Notes: generated by a model from the letters alone, not told the origin. A DNA stretch of 64,000 nucleotides from Nonomuraea sp. NEAU-A123 (GCF_018603905.1 NZ_JAHFZZ010000004.1:434001-498000), one strand, 5' to 3'. Shown: positions 1 to 9,829, numbered from the stretch's first letter. A program made the numbers and translations.

Positions 1-568
1 CGGTGTCATCGGCGATGACCAGGGCCTCGCCCATGCGGTTGAGGTAGGCGGCGCGGGTCCTGGCCCGTGCCTCGAGATCGACGACCCGGGTGCCGATCCA
101 GCCGGGATTCGTGGCGACCTCCGCCAGGATCACGGTGCCGGTGGGGTCGCGCCAGAGCGGCTCGGCGCCCTCGGGCAGGATGCGGCGCAGGATCTGGTCG
201 GCGGTCCACCGCACGGTCGCCACCGTGGGGATGCCCAGCCGCTGGTAGACCTCGGCCCGCCGCGGGTCGTAGATGCGGGCCACCACGTTGTCGACGCCGA
301 ACGTCTCGCGCGCCGCGCGCGCCGAGATGATGTTGGAGTTGTCGCCGCTGGAGACCGCCACGTACGCGGCCGCGGACTCGATGCCCGCCTCGGTGAGCAC
401 GTCACGGTCGAATCCGACGCCGGTCACCCGCCGCCCGCGAAAACCGGCACGCAGCCGGCGGAAGGCCTGAGGGTCGCGATCGATGATCGCGACCGTATGG
501 CCGTTGTCCTCGAGGATGTGGGCCAGGGTCGAACCGACCCGGCCACAGCCCATGATCACTATATGCAT
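1..568 (-). CDS. TrkA-type potassium channel/uptake regulator (3' end outside window)
   Basis: The reverse strand from 568 is open to the window edge (at least 189 codons). The N-terminus MHIVIMGCGRVGSTLAHIL is a Rossmann GxGxxG nucleotide-binding start, followed by an acidic strand end (IIDRD) and the segment VSSGDNSNIISARAARE, typical of TrkA-N/RCK domains that bind NAD(H) and gate K+ uptake proteins at the inner face of the membrane. A second part after residue 130 begins the TrkA-C-like region. The first ATG (566-568) is used; an ATG five codons later is possible. It is divergent from the APC permease, an arrangement common in actinomycetes, suggesting a shared role in ion or solute transport. 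Family call is firm; the specific channel partner is not shown. Confidence 0.85.
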   Translation of the reverse strand, partial: MHIVIMGCGRVGSTLAHILEDNGHTVAIIDRDPQAFRRLRAGFRGRRVTGVGFDRDVLTEAGIESAAAYVAVSSGDNSNIISARAARETFGVDNVVARIYDPRRAEVYQRLGIPTVATVRWTADQILRRILPEGAEPLWRDPTGTVILAEVATNPGWIGTRVVDLEARARTRAAYLNRMGEALVIADDT

Positions 569-671
569 ACTCCCCCGCACTTCGCGGTCGGCCGGTTGCT
601 CGACACCAGTATGGCCCGATAGGGGAGCGCCCCGTCGGCGCCCCTGGCACGGGGGGCTAGCATTTCGTTAC

Positions 672-2741
672 GTGGCGAAGGTAACGGATCTTGTCAAACG
701 CGTGCTTGTGGGGCGGGCGCTCAGAAGCGGCCAGCTTCACGAGCAACTGCTGCCCAAACGCATAGCCCTGCCGATCTTCGCCAGCGACGCCCTGTCCTCC
801 GTGGCGTACGCGCCGCAGGAGATTCTGGTCATCCTGTCGCTGGCGGGTGTGTCGTTCTACTCCTACAGTCCGTGGGTCGCGATCGCCGTCGTGGTCGTGA
901 TGCTGACGGTCGTGGCCTCGTACCGGCAGAACGTGCACGCCTACCCCAGCGGCGGCGGCGACTACGAGGTGGCCACCACCAACCTCGGCAAGAACGCCGG
1001 GCTGACCGTGGCCAGCGCGCTCATGGTCGACTACGTGCTGACCGTGGCCGTGTCGGTCGCCAACGGCGTCGACTACGTGGGCGCCACGATCCCGTTCGTC
1101 GGCGAGCACAAGCCGGCCGTCGCCATCGCCATCGTGATCCTGCTCACCGTCGTCAACCTGCGCGGCCTGCGCGAGTCGGGGGCGGCCTTCGCCGTCCCGA
1201 CGTACGCGTTCATGCTCGCGGTGCTGGGGCTGATCGCCTGGGGCGGCTTCCGGCTGCTGGTGCTCGGCGACGACCTGCGGGCGCCCAGCGCCGGGTTCAC
1301 GATCGACGCCGAGCAGGCGAACCTGACCAGCTTCGCCGCCGCCTTCCTGATCCTGCGCGCCTTCTCCTCCGGTTGCGCGGCGCTGACCGGTGTCGAGGCC
1401 ATCAGCAACGGCGTGCCCGCCTTCCGCAAGCCCAAGAGCAAGAACGCCGCCACCACGCTGCTCATGATGGGCCTGGTGTCGATCACGATGTTCGGCGGCA
1501 TCATCGCGCTGGGCCTGGCCTCGGGCGTGAAGGTGGCCGAGCCGTCGGTGGTGGCCTACGACCTGCACCGGGCGGACGGGTCGCCGGTCGGCCCCGGCTA
1601 CTACCAGCAGCCGATCATCTCGCAGGTGGCCGACGCGGTCTTCGGCGGCGGCTCGCTGCCGTTCGTGGTCATCTCGGCGGTCACCGCGCTCATCCTGTTC
1701 CTCGCCGCCAACACCGCCTTCAACGGCTTCCCGGTGCTCGGCTCGATCCTGGCCCAGGACCGCTACCTGCCCCGCCAGCTGCACACCCGCGGCGACCGGC
1801 TGGCCTTCTCCAACGGCATCGTCATCCTGGCGCTGGGCGCGTGCCTGCTGCTGTGGGGGTTCAACGCCGACGTCAGCCGCCTGCTGAACCTCTACATCGT
1901 CGGCGTGTTCGTCTCCTTCACGCTCAGCCAGATCGGCATGGTCATCCACTGGACCCGCCATCTCAAGACCGAGACCGACCCCAAGATCCGGCACCAGATG
2001 CACCGCTCGCGAGTGATCAACTTCTTCGGCGGCATCATGACCGGGCTGGTGCTGGTCGTCGTGCTGCTGACCAAGTTCCTGGTCGGCGCCTGGATCGTGT
2101 GCTTCGCGATGCCGGTCCTGTTCCTCATGATGAAGGCCATCCGGCGCCACTACGACAACGTGGCGGCCGAACTGGAGATCACCGAGGAGTTCGACGAGTC
2201 GATGCTGCCGGCGCGCAACCACGCGATCGTGCTCGTCTCCAAGATTCACAAGCCGACGATGCGTGCCCTCGCCTACGCCCGCGCCACCAGGCCGTCCACG
2301 CTGGAGGCGATCACCGTCGGCGTCGAGGGCGCCGAAGCCCGCCACCTCCAGGACGAGTGGGAGCGCCTGGGCATCCCGGTGCCGCTGAAGATGCTCGACT
2401 CTCCATACCGGGAGATCACCCAGCCGATCCTCGACTACGTCAAGACCCTGCGCCGCCGCTCACCGCGCGACGTGGTGACCGTGTTCATCCCCGAGTACGT
2501 GGTCGGGCACTGGTGGGAGCACCTGCTGCACAACCAGAGCGCGCTGCGGCTGAAGGCGCGGCTGCTGTTCAAGCCAGGGGTGATGGTGACGAGCGTGCCG
2601 TGGCAGCTCCACTCCTCCGACCGGCTCAAGGGGCGGCGCGAGCCGTTCGCGCCGGGCGCCTCGCGCCGGGCGGGACACCAGGTCATCAAGACGGACGTCA
2701 AGGCGAAAGACGAGATCAAAGCCAGCGACCACTCCCTGTAG
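672..2741 (+). CDS. APC-superfamily amino-acid/cation permease
   Basis: A 689-residue integral membrane protein of the amino acid-polyamine-organocation (APC) superfamily. The first ~450 residues hold about twelve hydrophobic segments, with the family-like region DALSSVAYAPQE near residue 35 and a conserved GGGDYEVATTNLG stretch near residue 100. The last ~200 residues are hydrophilic and cytoplasmic, as in the large APC permeases found next to TrkA genes in actinomycetes. The GTG at 672 is chosen because the reading frame upstream of it is low-hydrophobicity sequence overlapping the divergent TrkA promoter. Substrate cannot be read from the sequence. Confidence 0.88.
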   Translation: MAKVTDLVKRVLVGRALRSGQLHEQLLPKRIALPIFASDALSSVAYAPQEILVILSLAGVSFYSYSPWVAIAVVVVMLTVVASYRQNVHAYPSGGGDYEVATTNLGKNAGLTVASALMVDYVLTVAVSVANGVDYVGATIPFVGEHKPAVAIAIVILLTVVNLRGLRESGAAFAVPTYAFMLAVLGLIAWGGFRLLVLGDDLRAPSAGFTIDAEQANLTSFAAAFLILRAFSSGCAALTGVEAISNGVPAFRKPKSKNAATTLLMMGLVSITMFGGIIALGLASGVKVAEPSVVAYDLHRADGSPVGPGYYQQPIISQVADAVFGGGSLPFVVISAVTALILFLAANTAFNGFPVLGSILAQDRYLPRQLHTRGDRLAFSNGIVILALGACLLLWGFNADVSRLLNLYIVGVFVSFTLSQIGMVIHWTRHLKTETDPKIRHQMHRSRVINFFGGIMTGLVLVVVLLTKFLVGAWIVCFAMPVLFLMMKAIRRHYDNVAAELEITEEFDESMLPARNHAIVLVSKIHKPTMRALAYARATRPSTLEAITVGVEGAEARHLQDEWERLGIPVPLKMLDSPYREITQPILDYVKTLRRRSPRDVVTVFIPEYVVGHWWEHLLHNQSALRLKARLLFKPGVMVTSVPWQLHSSDRLKGRREPFAPGASRRAGHQVIKTDVKAKDEIKASDHSL

Positions 2742-2791
2742 CAGGCCAAGTCCGGAAAGTGGCAGGGTCGGCCAGGGCATAGGGTATCCGT

Positions 2792-4042
2792 GTGGAACAG
2801 GCATCTCTCGAGCTGACGGTAGGTCCGGTCGCCCATGGCGGCTGGTGCGTGGCGCGCCATGAAGGGCGCGTGGTCTTCGTACGACACGCGCTGCCAGGCG
2901 AGCGGGTCATCGCCGAGGTCACCGAGGAGACCACCCGCTTCCTCCGGGCCGACGCCGTGCAGGTGCTCGACCCGTCACCCGACCGCGTGGTCCCGCCCTG
3001 CCCCTTCGCCGGCCCCGGCCGCTGCGGCGGCTGCGACTGGCAGCACGCCACTCTGGAGGCGCAGCGCGGTCTCAAGGCCGCCGTGGTCGCCGAGCAGCTC
3101 AGCAGGCTGGCCGGCATCGAGCGTGCGGTCGTGGTCGAGGAGGTGCCGGGCGCCAAGGACGGGCTCGGCTGGCGCACCCGCGTCCAGTTCGCCGCCCGGC
3201 CCGACGGCGAGCTCGGCTTCCGCAAGCACCGCTCGCACGACATCGAGGTGGTCGACGCCTGCCTGATCGCGCACCCGGAGGTGGAGGCCGTCGGCGCCGA
3301 GCAGCGCGAGTGGCGCGGCGCGTCCGTCGTCGAGGTGATCGCCTCCTCGGCCGGCGACCAGGCCGTGGTGGTCAAGCCGCGGCCCAGGCGCAGCGTGACC
3401 GTCCCGGACCTTGACGCGTCGGCCTCGATCCTGCTCGACCAGGGCAAGGGCCACACCGTGCCGCGCAAGGGCTCCGGGGTGCTGCACGAGCAGGTGGGCG
3501 ACCGGGAGTTCAGGGTGGCGGGCAGCGGCTTCTGGCAGGTGCATCCGGGCGCCGCCGAGACCCTGCTCGACGCCGTCCTGTCCTACGCCGCGCCGGAGCC
3601 CGGAGAGTGGGCCCTGGACCTCTACTGCGGGGTCGGCCTGTTCGCCGCCGGCCTGGCGGAGGGTGTGGGGGCCGAGGGCGCGGTGTTCGGCCTGGAGTCG
3701 GAGGCGGCCGCCGTCCGCGACGCCCGCGCCAACCTCCGCGACCTGCCGCAGGCCCGGGTGGAGCGGGGACGGGTGGAGGAGGCACTGGACCGGTTCCAGA
3801 TCGAGCGCGCCGACATCGTCGTCGTCGACCCGCCCCGGTCGGGGCTCGGGCGCGACGTGGTCCGCCGGGTCGCCGCGCTGGAGGCGTCGCGGATCGTGTA
3901 CGTCTCCTGCGACCCGGCGACGCTGGCCCGCGACCTGTCCTGGCTGGGCGACGACGGCTATGAGCTGGTAGACCTGCGGGCTTTCGACGCCTTTCCGATG
4001 ACTCACCACGTGGAGTGCGTGGCACTGCTGGCCAGGAAGTAG
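2792..4042 (+). CDS. TRAM-domain class I SAM RNA uridine-C5 methyltransferase (RumA/TrmA family)
   Basis: A 416-residue enzyme expected to transfer methyl from SAM to C5 of a uridine in rRNA or tRNA. The N-terminal ~60 residues form a TRAM-like OB fold (VGPVAHGGWCVARHEGRVVF). A cysteine cluster CPFAGPGRCGGCDW near residue 70 fits the 4Fe-4S site of RlmD/RumA-type enzymes. The C-terminal half has the SAM motif LDLYCGVGLFAAGLA, the DPPRSGLG motif and VSCDPATLARD, which carries the catalytic cysteine of the family. Start is GTG at 2792, 50 bp after the permease. Position on RNA (for example U747 or U1939 equivalents) cannot be assigned. Confidence 0.92.
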   Translation: MEQASLELTVGPVAHGGWCVARHEGRVVFVRHALPGERVIAEVTEETTRFLRADAVQVLDPSPDRVVPPCPFAGPGRCGGCDWQHATLEAQRGLKAAVVAEQLSRLAGIERAVVVEEVPGAKDGLGWRTRVQFAARPDGELGFRKHRSHDIEVVDACLIAHPEVEAVGAEQREWRGASVVEVIASSAGDQAVVVKPRPRRSVTVPDLDASASILLDQGKGHTVPRKGSGVLHEQVGDREFRVAGSGFWQVHPGAAETLLDAVLSYAAPEPGEWALDLYCGVGLFAAGLAEGVGAEGAVFGLESEAAAVRDARANLRDLPQARVERGRVEEALDRFQIERADIVVVDPPRSGLGRDVVRRVAALEASRIVYVSCDPATLARDLSWLGDDGYELVDLRAFDAFPMTHHVECVALLARK

Positions 4043-4123
4043 CCGCGTTCGTCGACCATCACGACGCTCCCGGTGCCGATGGCGCAGCTCACCACGGTGG
4101 CCGGGAGCGATCCAGGATCCGCG

Positions 4124-6616
4124 TCACACGAGCCGACGGGCGAGGGGCAGCCGGGTCCGGGTGATCAGTGCCGCTGCGGTCGCCAGCAGGGGCAGCCCCA
4201 CCACAGCGGCGATCACGAATGACCACGGTATGGCGATCGTGGCGGGATCTCCCGCGCCGTGCGTCGTCATCGGCCGGCTCAGCGCCACGCCTGTCACCGT
4301 TCCCGCGACCAGCCCGACCAGCGCGCCGAGCCCGGAGATGTAGAGGGCCTGGCCGGCCACGACCATCCGCAACATCCCGGGCGGGGCGCCGATGGCTGCC
4401 ATTGTGGCCCGTTCAGGCCGCATGTCGGCGGCCGCCAGGCGGGTGGCGGCCAGTGTGCCGCCGACGACGAGGACGAGAGCGCCGCCGAGCCAGCCCCACA
4501 AGCTGGGGTCGGGCGTGTTGCGATAGCCCTCCTCGGACGCGATCGTGACGCGGTGGGTCACTTTGGCGAGATCGCGCCACAGCGGTGAGTCGGCCGGCGG
4601 CCGGTGCATGGCGTAGAGCTGGCGCTCCGCCGTCGAGAAGCCGGCCTGCTCGACCAGGGCGCGCGGCAGCAGGGCACCGCCCTGGTACTCGTCAGCGGGT
4701 GTGGCCAGCACCGCGGGCACGTCGAGCTGGCGCGCGGGGCCGGACGTGGAGCCCGCCCGCAGCGTGAGCTTGCCGTCCCGCAGGGCGGCCGCGTCGAACA
4801 CCACGGCCTTACCGCTCGCCAGCGCCGCGGCCGCCTGTGGGTCGTGGCGTCCTTGCAGGAGTTCGAGCAGCGCCTGGTCGCCGATGGCCGCCGTGCGACG
4901 TGTCCGGGTGCCGTTCCATCGCACCGTGTACCGCAACGCGTAGCGGTGGCCCTGGGCGTCCTTCACCTGGTAGCCGGCGGTCAGCGGCACGCCCGGCAGC
5001 AGGCGGGCCGCTTCGGCGCGCAGCTTGTTCCAGGTCGCGTCGGCCATGGTGCCGCCCCAGATCGCCAGCATGCCGGTCGGGCGCGCCGAGGTGTAGGCGT
5101 TGCGCTGGTCCATGTATGCGCTCTGAGCGCCGATGCCCATCGCCACGACCGTGGCCGTGACCGCCATGACGGCCGCCACGGCGCTCGCCGTCCGGGATCG
5201 GTGGCGGACCGCGTCGCGGACGGACACCCGCAGCGGCAGCCGCAGCCGCGTGGCCAGCCGTCCCGTGTAGCGGACCAGCCATGGCGTCAACGCCACCAGC
5301 CCGAGCAGGACCGGCACCGACGAGACGAACACCCACGCCGAGCCCGGTTGGCGGCGCGCCACCACGGTCGCCGCCAGTCCGGCCAGCACCAGCGCGACCC
5401 CCACCAGGGGCCATCCCGGCCGGTCGGCCATCGTGGGCGAGCGGCCGGCCAACACGGCCGCGGTGTTCTGCCGAGCCGCTTGCACGGCAGGCACCAGCGC
5501 TGCCACGAGCCCGGTGAGCAGGCCCAGCCCGGCCACGCCCAGAACCGGCCACCACGGTACGTCCGGCGGGCCGACCTGCCCTCCCCAGCGCGCCAGGACC
5601 GGGGCGCCCAGCGTTCCGGCCGCGATGCCCAGCACGGTCGCCACGAGGGTGGCCGCACCACCGAGGATGAGCCCGTCGGCCAGCACGATCGTCCGCAGGT
5701 GCCCGGCTGAGCCGCCTTGGGTCGCGATCTCGGCCAGTTCCCGGCGCCGTCTGCGGAGCCCGACCGCGAAGGCGGGCCCGGCCAGCAGCACGGTCTCCAG
5801 CGCCATCACGATCACCATGGCGCCGATCCCGGCCAGCTCCTGGACGGAGTCTGGGCCACGAACCAGAGCGCGCTGATTGTCGGTGATCATGGTGCGAGAG
5901 GTGACGTACAGACCGCCTCTGTTCAGCGCGGGCACGTCGGTCCACGACACGGGCCTCGCGGCGGCGGCGAGCCAGCCGCTGCCGTACTCGCGGGGCCAGA
6001 ATTCTTCCGACGGCGTCAACGGGAGATCCGGACCCACGACCTCTCGAAGCGACGGCTGGTGCGGGTGCTCGACCACGCCCACCACCGTCAGCGGCGCCGC
6101 GCCGGGTAACCGCAGGACATCGCCGGGCCGCAGGCCGAACGCGGGTGTCACCGCGACCTCGCGGGCGGAGGGAAACCTGCCCTCACTCAGCGTCCGGATT
6201 CCCCTGGTAAGAGGATCGCGCAGATCGGTCCGCAGCCCGACGGCCTGCCCGCTGCCCAGCCGGAGCGCGCCGGTGCTGAAGGGGATCACCCGGGCACCCG
6301 GCCCCAGCAGGGCCACCACCTCGGCGGCGTTGAGCCGGGGCGTGGCCGTTTTGCCGTCAGCCGGGTCCATGCTCGCCCCGCCCGGCTGCTGGTGCAGCAC
6401 CGTGCCCTCGGGTACCTGCACGAGGCGGGCGTCGGCCGCGCCGAGCTCGGCCACCAGGCCCTCGCGCGGAGTGACGGTCATGGTCTCGCTGAGGGTGAGA
6501 GCCGCCGTGATCACCAGGACGGGCAAGCCGATCATCATCATGATGAGCGCGCTTCGTCCCCGGGAACGCCACGCGTTCCGGCGGGCGATGCGCAGCGCGG
6601 CGAGAACGGCGCTCAT
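4124..6616 (-). CDS. FtsX-like ABC transporter permease
   Basis: An 830-residue permease of the MacB/FtsX type: an N-terminal membrane anchor (residues ~15-45), a large extracytoplasmic domain (~50-250), then FtsX repeats with hydrophobic segments around 260-450, a second extracytoplasmic domain (~490-690) and a last cluster of three membrane helices (~705-825). This duplicated layout is typical of ~800-residue actinobacterial FtsX permeases paired with a LolD-like ATPase. The start overlaps the stop of the ATPase gene by ATGA (6613-6616), so the two are translationally coupled. The likely role is export or mechanical release of a lipid, peptide or antibiotic; the substrate is unknown. Confidence 0.92.
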   Translation of the reverse strand: MSAVLAALRIARRNAWRSRGRSALIMMMIGLPVLVITAALTLSETMTVTPREGLVAELGAADARLVQVPEGTVLHQQPGGASMDPADGKTATPRLNAAEVVALLGPGARVIPFSTGALRLGSGQAVGLRTDLRDPLTRGIRTLSEGRFPSAREVAVTPAFGLRPGDVLRLPGAAPLTVVGVVEHPHQPSLREVVGPDLPLTPSEEFWPREYGSGWLAAAARPVSWTDVPALNRGGLYVTSRTMITDNQRALVRGPDSVQELAGIGAMVIVMALETVLLAGPAFAVGLRRRRRELAEIATQGGSAGHLRTIVLADGLILGGAATLVATVLGIAAGTLGAPVLARWGGQVGPPDVPWWPVLGVAGLGLLTGLVAALVPAVQAARQNTAAVLAGRSPTMADRPGWPLVGVALVLAGLAATVVARRQPGSAWVFVSSVPVLLGLVALTPWLVRYTGRLATRLRLPLRVSVRDAVRHRSRTASAVAAVMAVTATVVAMGIGAQSAYMDQRNAYTSARPTGMLAIWGGTMADATWNKLRAEAARLLPGVPLTAGYQVKDAQGHRYALRYTVRWNGTRTRRTAAIGDQALLELLQGRHDPQAAAALASGKAVVFDAAALRDGKLTLRAGSTSGPARQLDVPAVLATPADEYQGGALLPRALVEQAGFSTAERQLYAMHRPPADSPLWRDLAKVTHRVTIASEEGYRNTPDPSLWGWLGGALVLVVGGTLAATRLAAADMRPERATMAAIGAPPGMLRMVVAGQALYISGLGALVGLVAGTVTGVALSRPMTTHGAGDPATIAIPWSFVIAAVVGLPLLATAAALITRTRLPLARRLV

Positions 6617-7305
6617 CGGGCGCTCACCAGCGACCCGTTGGTGGAATCGGTGATCATACCGTCGCGGAGGAACACCACACGGTCGGCCCAGGCGGCGTAG
6701 CGCGGCTCGTGGGTGACGAGCAGGGCCGCCACGCCCGCGTCACAGCGCGTGCGTAATATCTGCAGGATCTCGTCCCCGGTACGTGTGTCGAGCGCACCGG
6801 TCGGTTCGTCGGCCAGCAGCAGGCGCCGCTCGCCGATCAGTGCGCGGGCGATCGCGACCCGCTGGCGCTGGCCACCGGACAGCTCCTCGGGGAAGCGGTC
6901 GGCCAGGTGTTCCATGTCGATCTCCGCCAGCACGGCCATGGCCTCCTCGCGGGCTTGACGTGACCGTACGCCGTCGAGCTCGCGCGGCAGCATCACGTTC
7001 TCCGCCGCCGTCAGCGACGGGATCAGGTTCAGGTCCTGGAAGACGTAGCCGACGCTGCGGCGCCGCAGCGCCGCCAGGTCGCGCACGGTGGCCAGGTCCT
7101 GCTCGCCGATGTGCACCGTCCCCGACGTGGGCCGGTCGAGCCCGCCCGCGAGGTTGAGCAGGGTCGACTTGCCGGACCCTGACGGGCCCATGACCGCGAC
7201 CAGCTCTCCCGCGTCGACCTCGAGGCTCACACCCTTCAGGGCGGGTACGGCTGTCGCCCCTTCGCCGTGGACTCTGGCCACCTCAGCCAGCCGTACGAAC
7301 GTCAT
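6613..7305 (-). CDS. ABC transporter ATP-binding protein (LolD/MacB type)
   Basis: A 230-residue ATPase with Walker A GPSGSGKSTLLN (near residue 43), the signature LSGGQRQRVAIARAL, Walker B LLLADEPTGALD and the switch histidine in LLVTHEPRYA. The LDRPTSG stretch is typical of the FtsX-partner ATPases. The ATG at 7305 is preceded by a strong GAGGAGA ribosome site and overlaps the padR stop by ATGA, so translation of regulator, ATPase and permease is coupled. The partner is the downstream FtsX permease. Confidence 0.95.
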   Translation of the reverse strand: MTFVRLAEVARVHGEGATAVPALKGVSLEVDAGELVAVMGPSGSGKSTLLNLAGGLDRPTSGTVHIGEQDLATVRDLAALRRRSVGYVFQDLNLIPSLTAAENVMLPRELDGVRSRQAREEAMAVLAEIDMEHLADRFPEELSGGQRQRVAIARALIGERRLLLADEPTGALDTRTGDEILQILRTRCDAGVAALLVTHEPRYAAWADRVVFLRDGMITDSTNGSLVSAR

Positions 7306-7811
7306 CTTTTCTCCTCGAGAACGGCCTCGCAGTGGTCCAGCCACCGTTGCTCGGCCTCGGCGTGGAAGATCATGGAATCGAGCACGAGCCGCTGGGCCGC
7401 GCCTTCCGCGACAGCTCGCTTGGCCCTGGTCAGCTCCTGGAGGGCGCGCATGGTCGCCGTACGCTGCTTGCGGATGACCTCGGCGACGTCCACCTCCTTG
7501 GCGGCGACGGCCATGGCCAACTTGATGACCAGCTCGTCCCGCGGCCGGTCGGAGTGGACGACGGGGGTGCTGAACCATCGCGCCATCTCCTCCCGCCCGG
7601 CCGCGGTGATCGTGTAGACGACTCGCCCCTGCTCGTCCGACTCACTCGGCTCGACCAGGCAGTCGCGCTCCAGACGGGACAGCGTCGTGTAGACCTGGCC
7701 GATGTTGAGCGGCCAGGTCGCCCCCGTCGACGCCTCGAATTCCACCCGCAGTTGGTAGCCATGCCGGGGCCCCCTGCTGAGGAGGGCGAGCAGCCCGTGC
7801 CTGATCGACAT
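7302..7811 (-). CDS. PadR-family transcriptional regulator
   Basis: A 169-residue regulator: PadR winged helix in the first ~90 residues (HGLLALLSRGPRHGYQL, then the recognition region GQVYTTLSRLERD) and a longer C-terminal helical dimerisation part (PadR subfamily 1). The start is placed at the ATG at 7811, 11 bp downstream of a perfect palindrome; an upstream ATG at 7841 would put codons through that palindrome and lacks a better ribosome site. First gene of the padR-ATPase-permease operon, so it most likely represses its own efflux genes until a ligand binds. Confidence 0.9.
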   Translation of the reverse strand: MSIRHGLLALLSRGPRHGYQLRVEFEASTGATWPLNIGQVYTTLSRLERDCLVEPSESDEQGRVVYTITAAGREEMARWFSTPVVHSDRPRDELVIKLAMAVAAKEVDVAEVIRKQRTATMRALQELTRAKRAVAEGAAQRLVLDSMIFHAEAEQRWLDHCEAVLEEKR

Positions 7812-7822
7812 AGATACGAAGT

Positions 7823-7841
7823 ATGCATATTCAGTATGCAT
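7823..7841. promoter_or_regulatory. Probable PadR operator
   Basis: Perfect inverted repeat ATGCATA-TTCAG-TATGCAT (7-bp arms, 5-bp centre) directly before the padR start. PadR regulators usually bind AT-rich palindromes overlapping their own promoter, so autoregulation is inferred. Confidence 0.65.
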
Positions 7842-7941
7842 TGCTCAAGTGGATCCGCCGTATTCGGCATAGGGCGCGGCGTTCCACGTCACCGGGTGCC
7901 GTCGCACTCACGTCTCGATCAAGAGGGGTGCGCTGTCCTCC

Positions 7942-8463
7942 TCACTCCTTCGGGGGCAGGTCGGCGAGCCAGCGTTTCGCCGCGCGGGCCGTACGCAGGC
8001 GGATCGCCGTCACCTCCGGGTGCTGGGCGATGCGGTCGGCGGTCTGCGTCTTGCGGCGCTGGTGGTGGGTCCACGCCCACCGGATCGGGTGGTCAGGTTC
8101 GAGCCAGGATCTCCAGTCCTCCCGGTTGCCGTTCCACAGCTCGCGCCGGGTGATCGCGCGGCCGAGTGAGCGGCGTACGACCCGCCACATCACGGTGCGG
8201 CGCGGCAGGTCCAGCCAGACGGCCGTGTCGGCGCGCTGCCAGAGGAGGTCGCCCAGGAAGCGGTGGTACTGGTCCTCGGTCACCCACCGCTCGCCCCGGC
8301 TGAACTCGTCCACGTCGGCCTCGAACTCCGGCCGCTTGACCCAGCCGGGACCGTGATGCAGGGCGTCGAGCTCGTGGCGGGGCAGGCCGAGCCGGGCGGC
8401 CAGCTTCCTGGCGAGCGTCGTCTTGCCCGACCCGGAGATGCCGCAGACGATGATCCTGTTCAC
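7942..8463 (-). CDS. P-loop nucleoside/nucleotide kinase-like ATPase
   Basis: A 173-residue P-loop protein with Walker A GISGSGKTTLARKLA (residues 8-22) and the following LPRHELDALHHGPGW segment, which is typical of the adenylate kinase-like proteins annotated as FlaR or DNA topology modulation proteins. It also has WLDLPRRTVMWRVVRRSLGR, where basic residues contact phosphate in this family. The physiological substrate is not established for the family. It starts at GTG 8463, only about 50 bp from the end of tnpB, so its native promoter may have been displaced by the insertion. Confidence 0.75.
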   Translation of the reverse strand: MNRIIVCGISGSGKTTLARKLAARLGLPRHELDALHHGPGWVKRPEFEADVDEFSRGERWVTEDQYHRFLGDLLWQRADTAVWLDLPRRTVMWRVVRRSLGRAITRRELWNGNREDWRSWLEPDHPIRWAWTHHQRRKTQTADRIAQHPEVTAIRLRTARAAKRWLADLPPKE

Positions 8464-8515
8464 GGTGCCAGTTTGACGGCTCGCCCAAATGGGTGCTGGA
8501 TGGAACGACCATCAA

Positions 8516-9742
8516 CTAACCGCCGGTTGAAGCTGGTGGTTTGCTCTCGCGGTCCCGTCTGGGTGAAGGGAGGCCGGTAGCGTGTGGCTGGTTGATGGCA
8601 GCCCAGCCCGCTATGCCGCGTGTGGCGATGTTGCGGGCCGCGATGTGGTCGGCGTGCCCAGCGAGGCCGCACCGGGTGCAGACGAACCGGCCCCGCGCCG
8701 GCCGGTTCGCCCTCGCCACACACCCGCACTCCGGACACGCCTGCGAGGTATACGCAGGGTCGACCAACACGAAGGCAACCCCCGTCCGGGCGGCCTTGTA
8801 GCGGGTGAAGGCGATCTGCTGGGCGAACGCCCAGGTGTGCAGGGTGCGCCGCTGGAGCCGGTGAGCCCTGACCCGACCGCGGATACCCTGCAGATCCTCC
8901 AGGGCGACCCCGCGGCCGGTGCGTTCGGCTTCACGCACCACGAACTTACTGATTTGGTGGTTGAGGTCGGTCATCATCCGATGCTCACGCCCGGACAGGC
9001 GGCGCAGCACCCGCCGCGCCGCAGCAGTGCCCTTCTTCTGCAGCCGTCGGCGTTGCCGGTGGCGCCGCTCGCGCAGGGTGCGGACGTGCCCGTTGCCGCC
9101 GATCGGCCCGACCAAGGCAGGGCCCAACAGCACCGCACCGTCGCAGGTGACTGCCAGGTTCGCCACGCCTTGATCCACCCCCACAAAACCGCCGACCGGC
9201 TCACGCACCGCCGGTTTGGGCAGGGTGAGGGCGACCTGCAGCAGCCACACCCCACGCCGGCAGACCAGATCGGCCTCCCCCACCGGCAGCACGTCCACAG
9301 CCTTGAGATCTTCCGGCCGACCCGCATATGGGACGGCGACGCGGCCGGTGGGCGTCCACAGCGACACCGTGCGGGCGTCACGATTCCAGCTCATCAACCG
9401 GGCGTCGTAAGGGATGGCGCCGTGCGGCCGGAAGATGTGAGCTCGCTTCTTGCTGGCGCGCCGGTTGGCATACGCGCCGGCGACCCGGGCGATCGCCCGC
9501 ACGGCCGCCTGCGCGCCCAGCCCGGCCACCTGAGCCCGCACCTCGTAATAGGCCAGCCGGTGCAGCTCCACCACGGCGAACACGCGGTGCTGCCAGGCCA
9601 GCCGGGAGACGACGGTGGCCGCCTGATTGCACAGCAGCACCGCCGCGGTCAGCGCGTCGGCCTGGGCCGGGGCGGGCGTGAGCCGCAGCTGCACGACCGT
9701 GGGCAGGCCATTGCGTTTGGTAGCAGATCGGCGGATCGTCAT
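8516..9742 (-). CDS. tnpB: TnpB RNA-guided nuclease of an IS200/IS605-IS1341 type element
   Basis: A 408-residue TnpB with all expected catalytic residues: RuvC-I Asp190 in GVDQGVANLAV, RuvC-II Glu282 in VALEDLQGI, RuvC-III Asp365 in HADHIAARN, and a CPECG...CTRCG zinc ribbon between them. Experimentally studied TnpBs are guided by an omega RNA from the 3' end of the gene and cut DNA at the vacated site. No TnpA transposase is adjacent, so this is a solitary copy. The stop region contains a small hairpin (AACC-GCC-GGTT at 8518-8528) that may be part of the RNA scaffold. Strong ribosome site AGGAGGTG just upstream. The gene looks intact and possibly active as a nuclease. Confidence 0.92.
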   Translation of the reverse strand: MTIRRSATKRNGLPTVVQLRLTPAPAQADALTAAVLLCNQAATVVSRLAWQHRVFAVVELHRLAYYEVRAQVAGLGAQAAVRAIARVAGAYANRRASKKRAHIFRPHGAIPYDARLMSWNRDARTVSLWTPTGRVAVPYAGRPEDLKAVDVLPVGEADLVCRRGVWLLQVALTLPKPAVREPVGGFVGVDQGVANLAVTCDGAVLLGPALVGPIGGNGHVRTLRERRHRQRRRLQKKGTAAARRVLRRLSGREHRMMTDLNHQISKFVVREAERTGRGVALEDLQGIRGRVRAHRLQRRTLHTWAFAQQIAFTRYKAARTGVAFVLVDPAYTSQACPECGCVARANRPARGRFVCTRCGLAGHADHIAARNIATRGIAGWAAINQPHATGLPSPRRDRESKPPASTGG

Positions 9743-9829
9743 CGCGCACCTCCTGTCACAGCACTCTCACCCACCGCACGCATTACTGAACGTGACTAAG
9801 TCTTTCCATACTGTTTTCGAAAGGAGGAG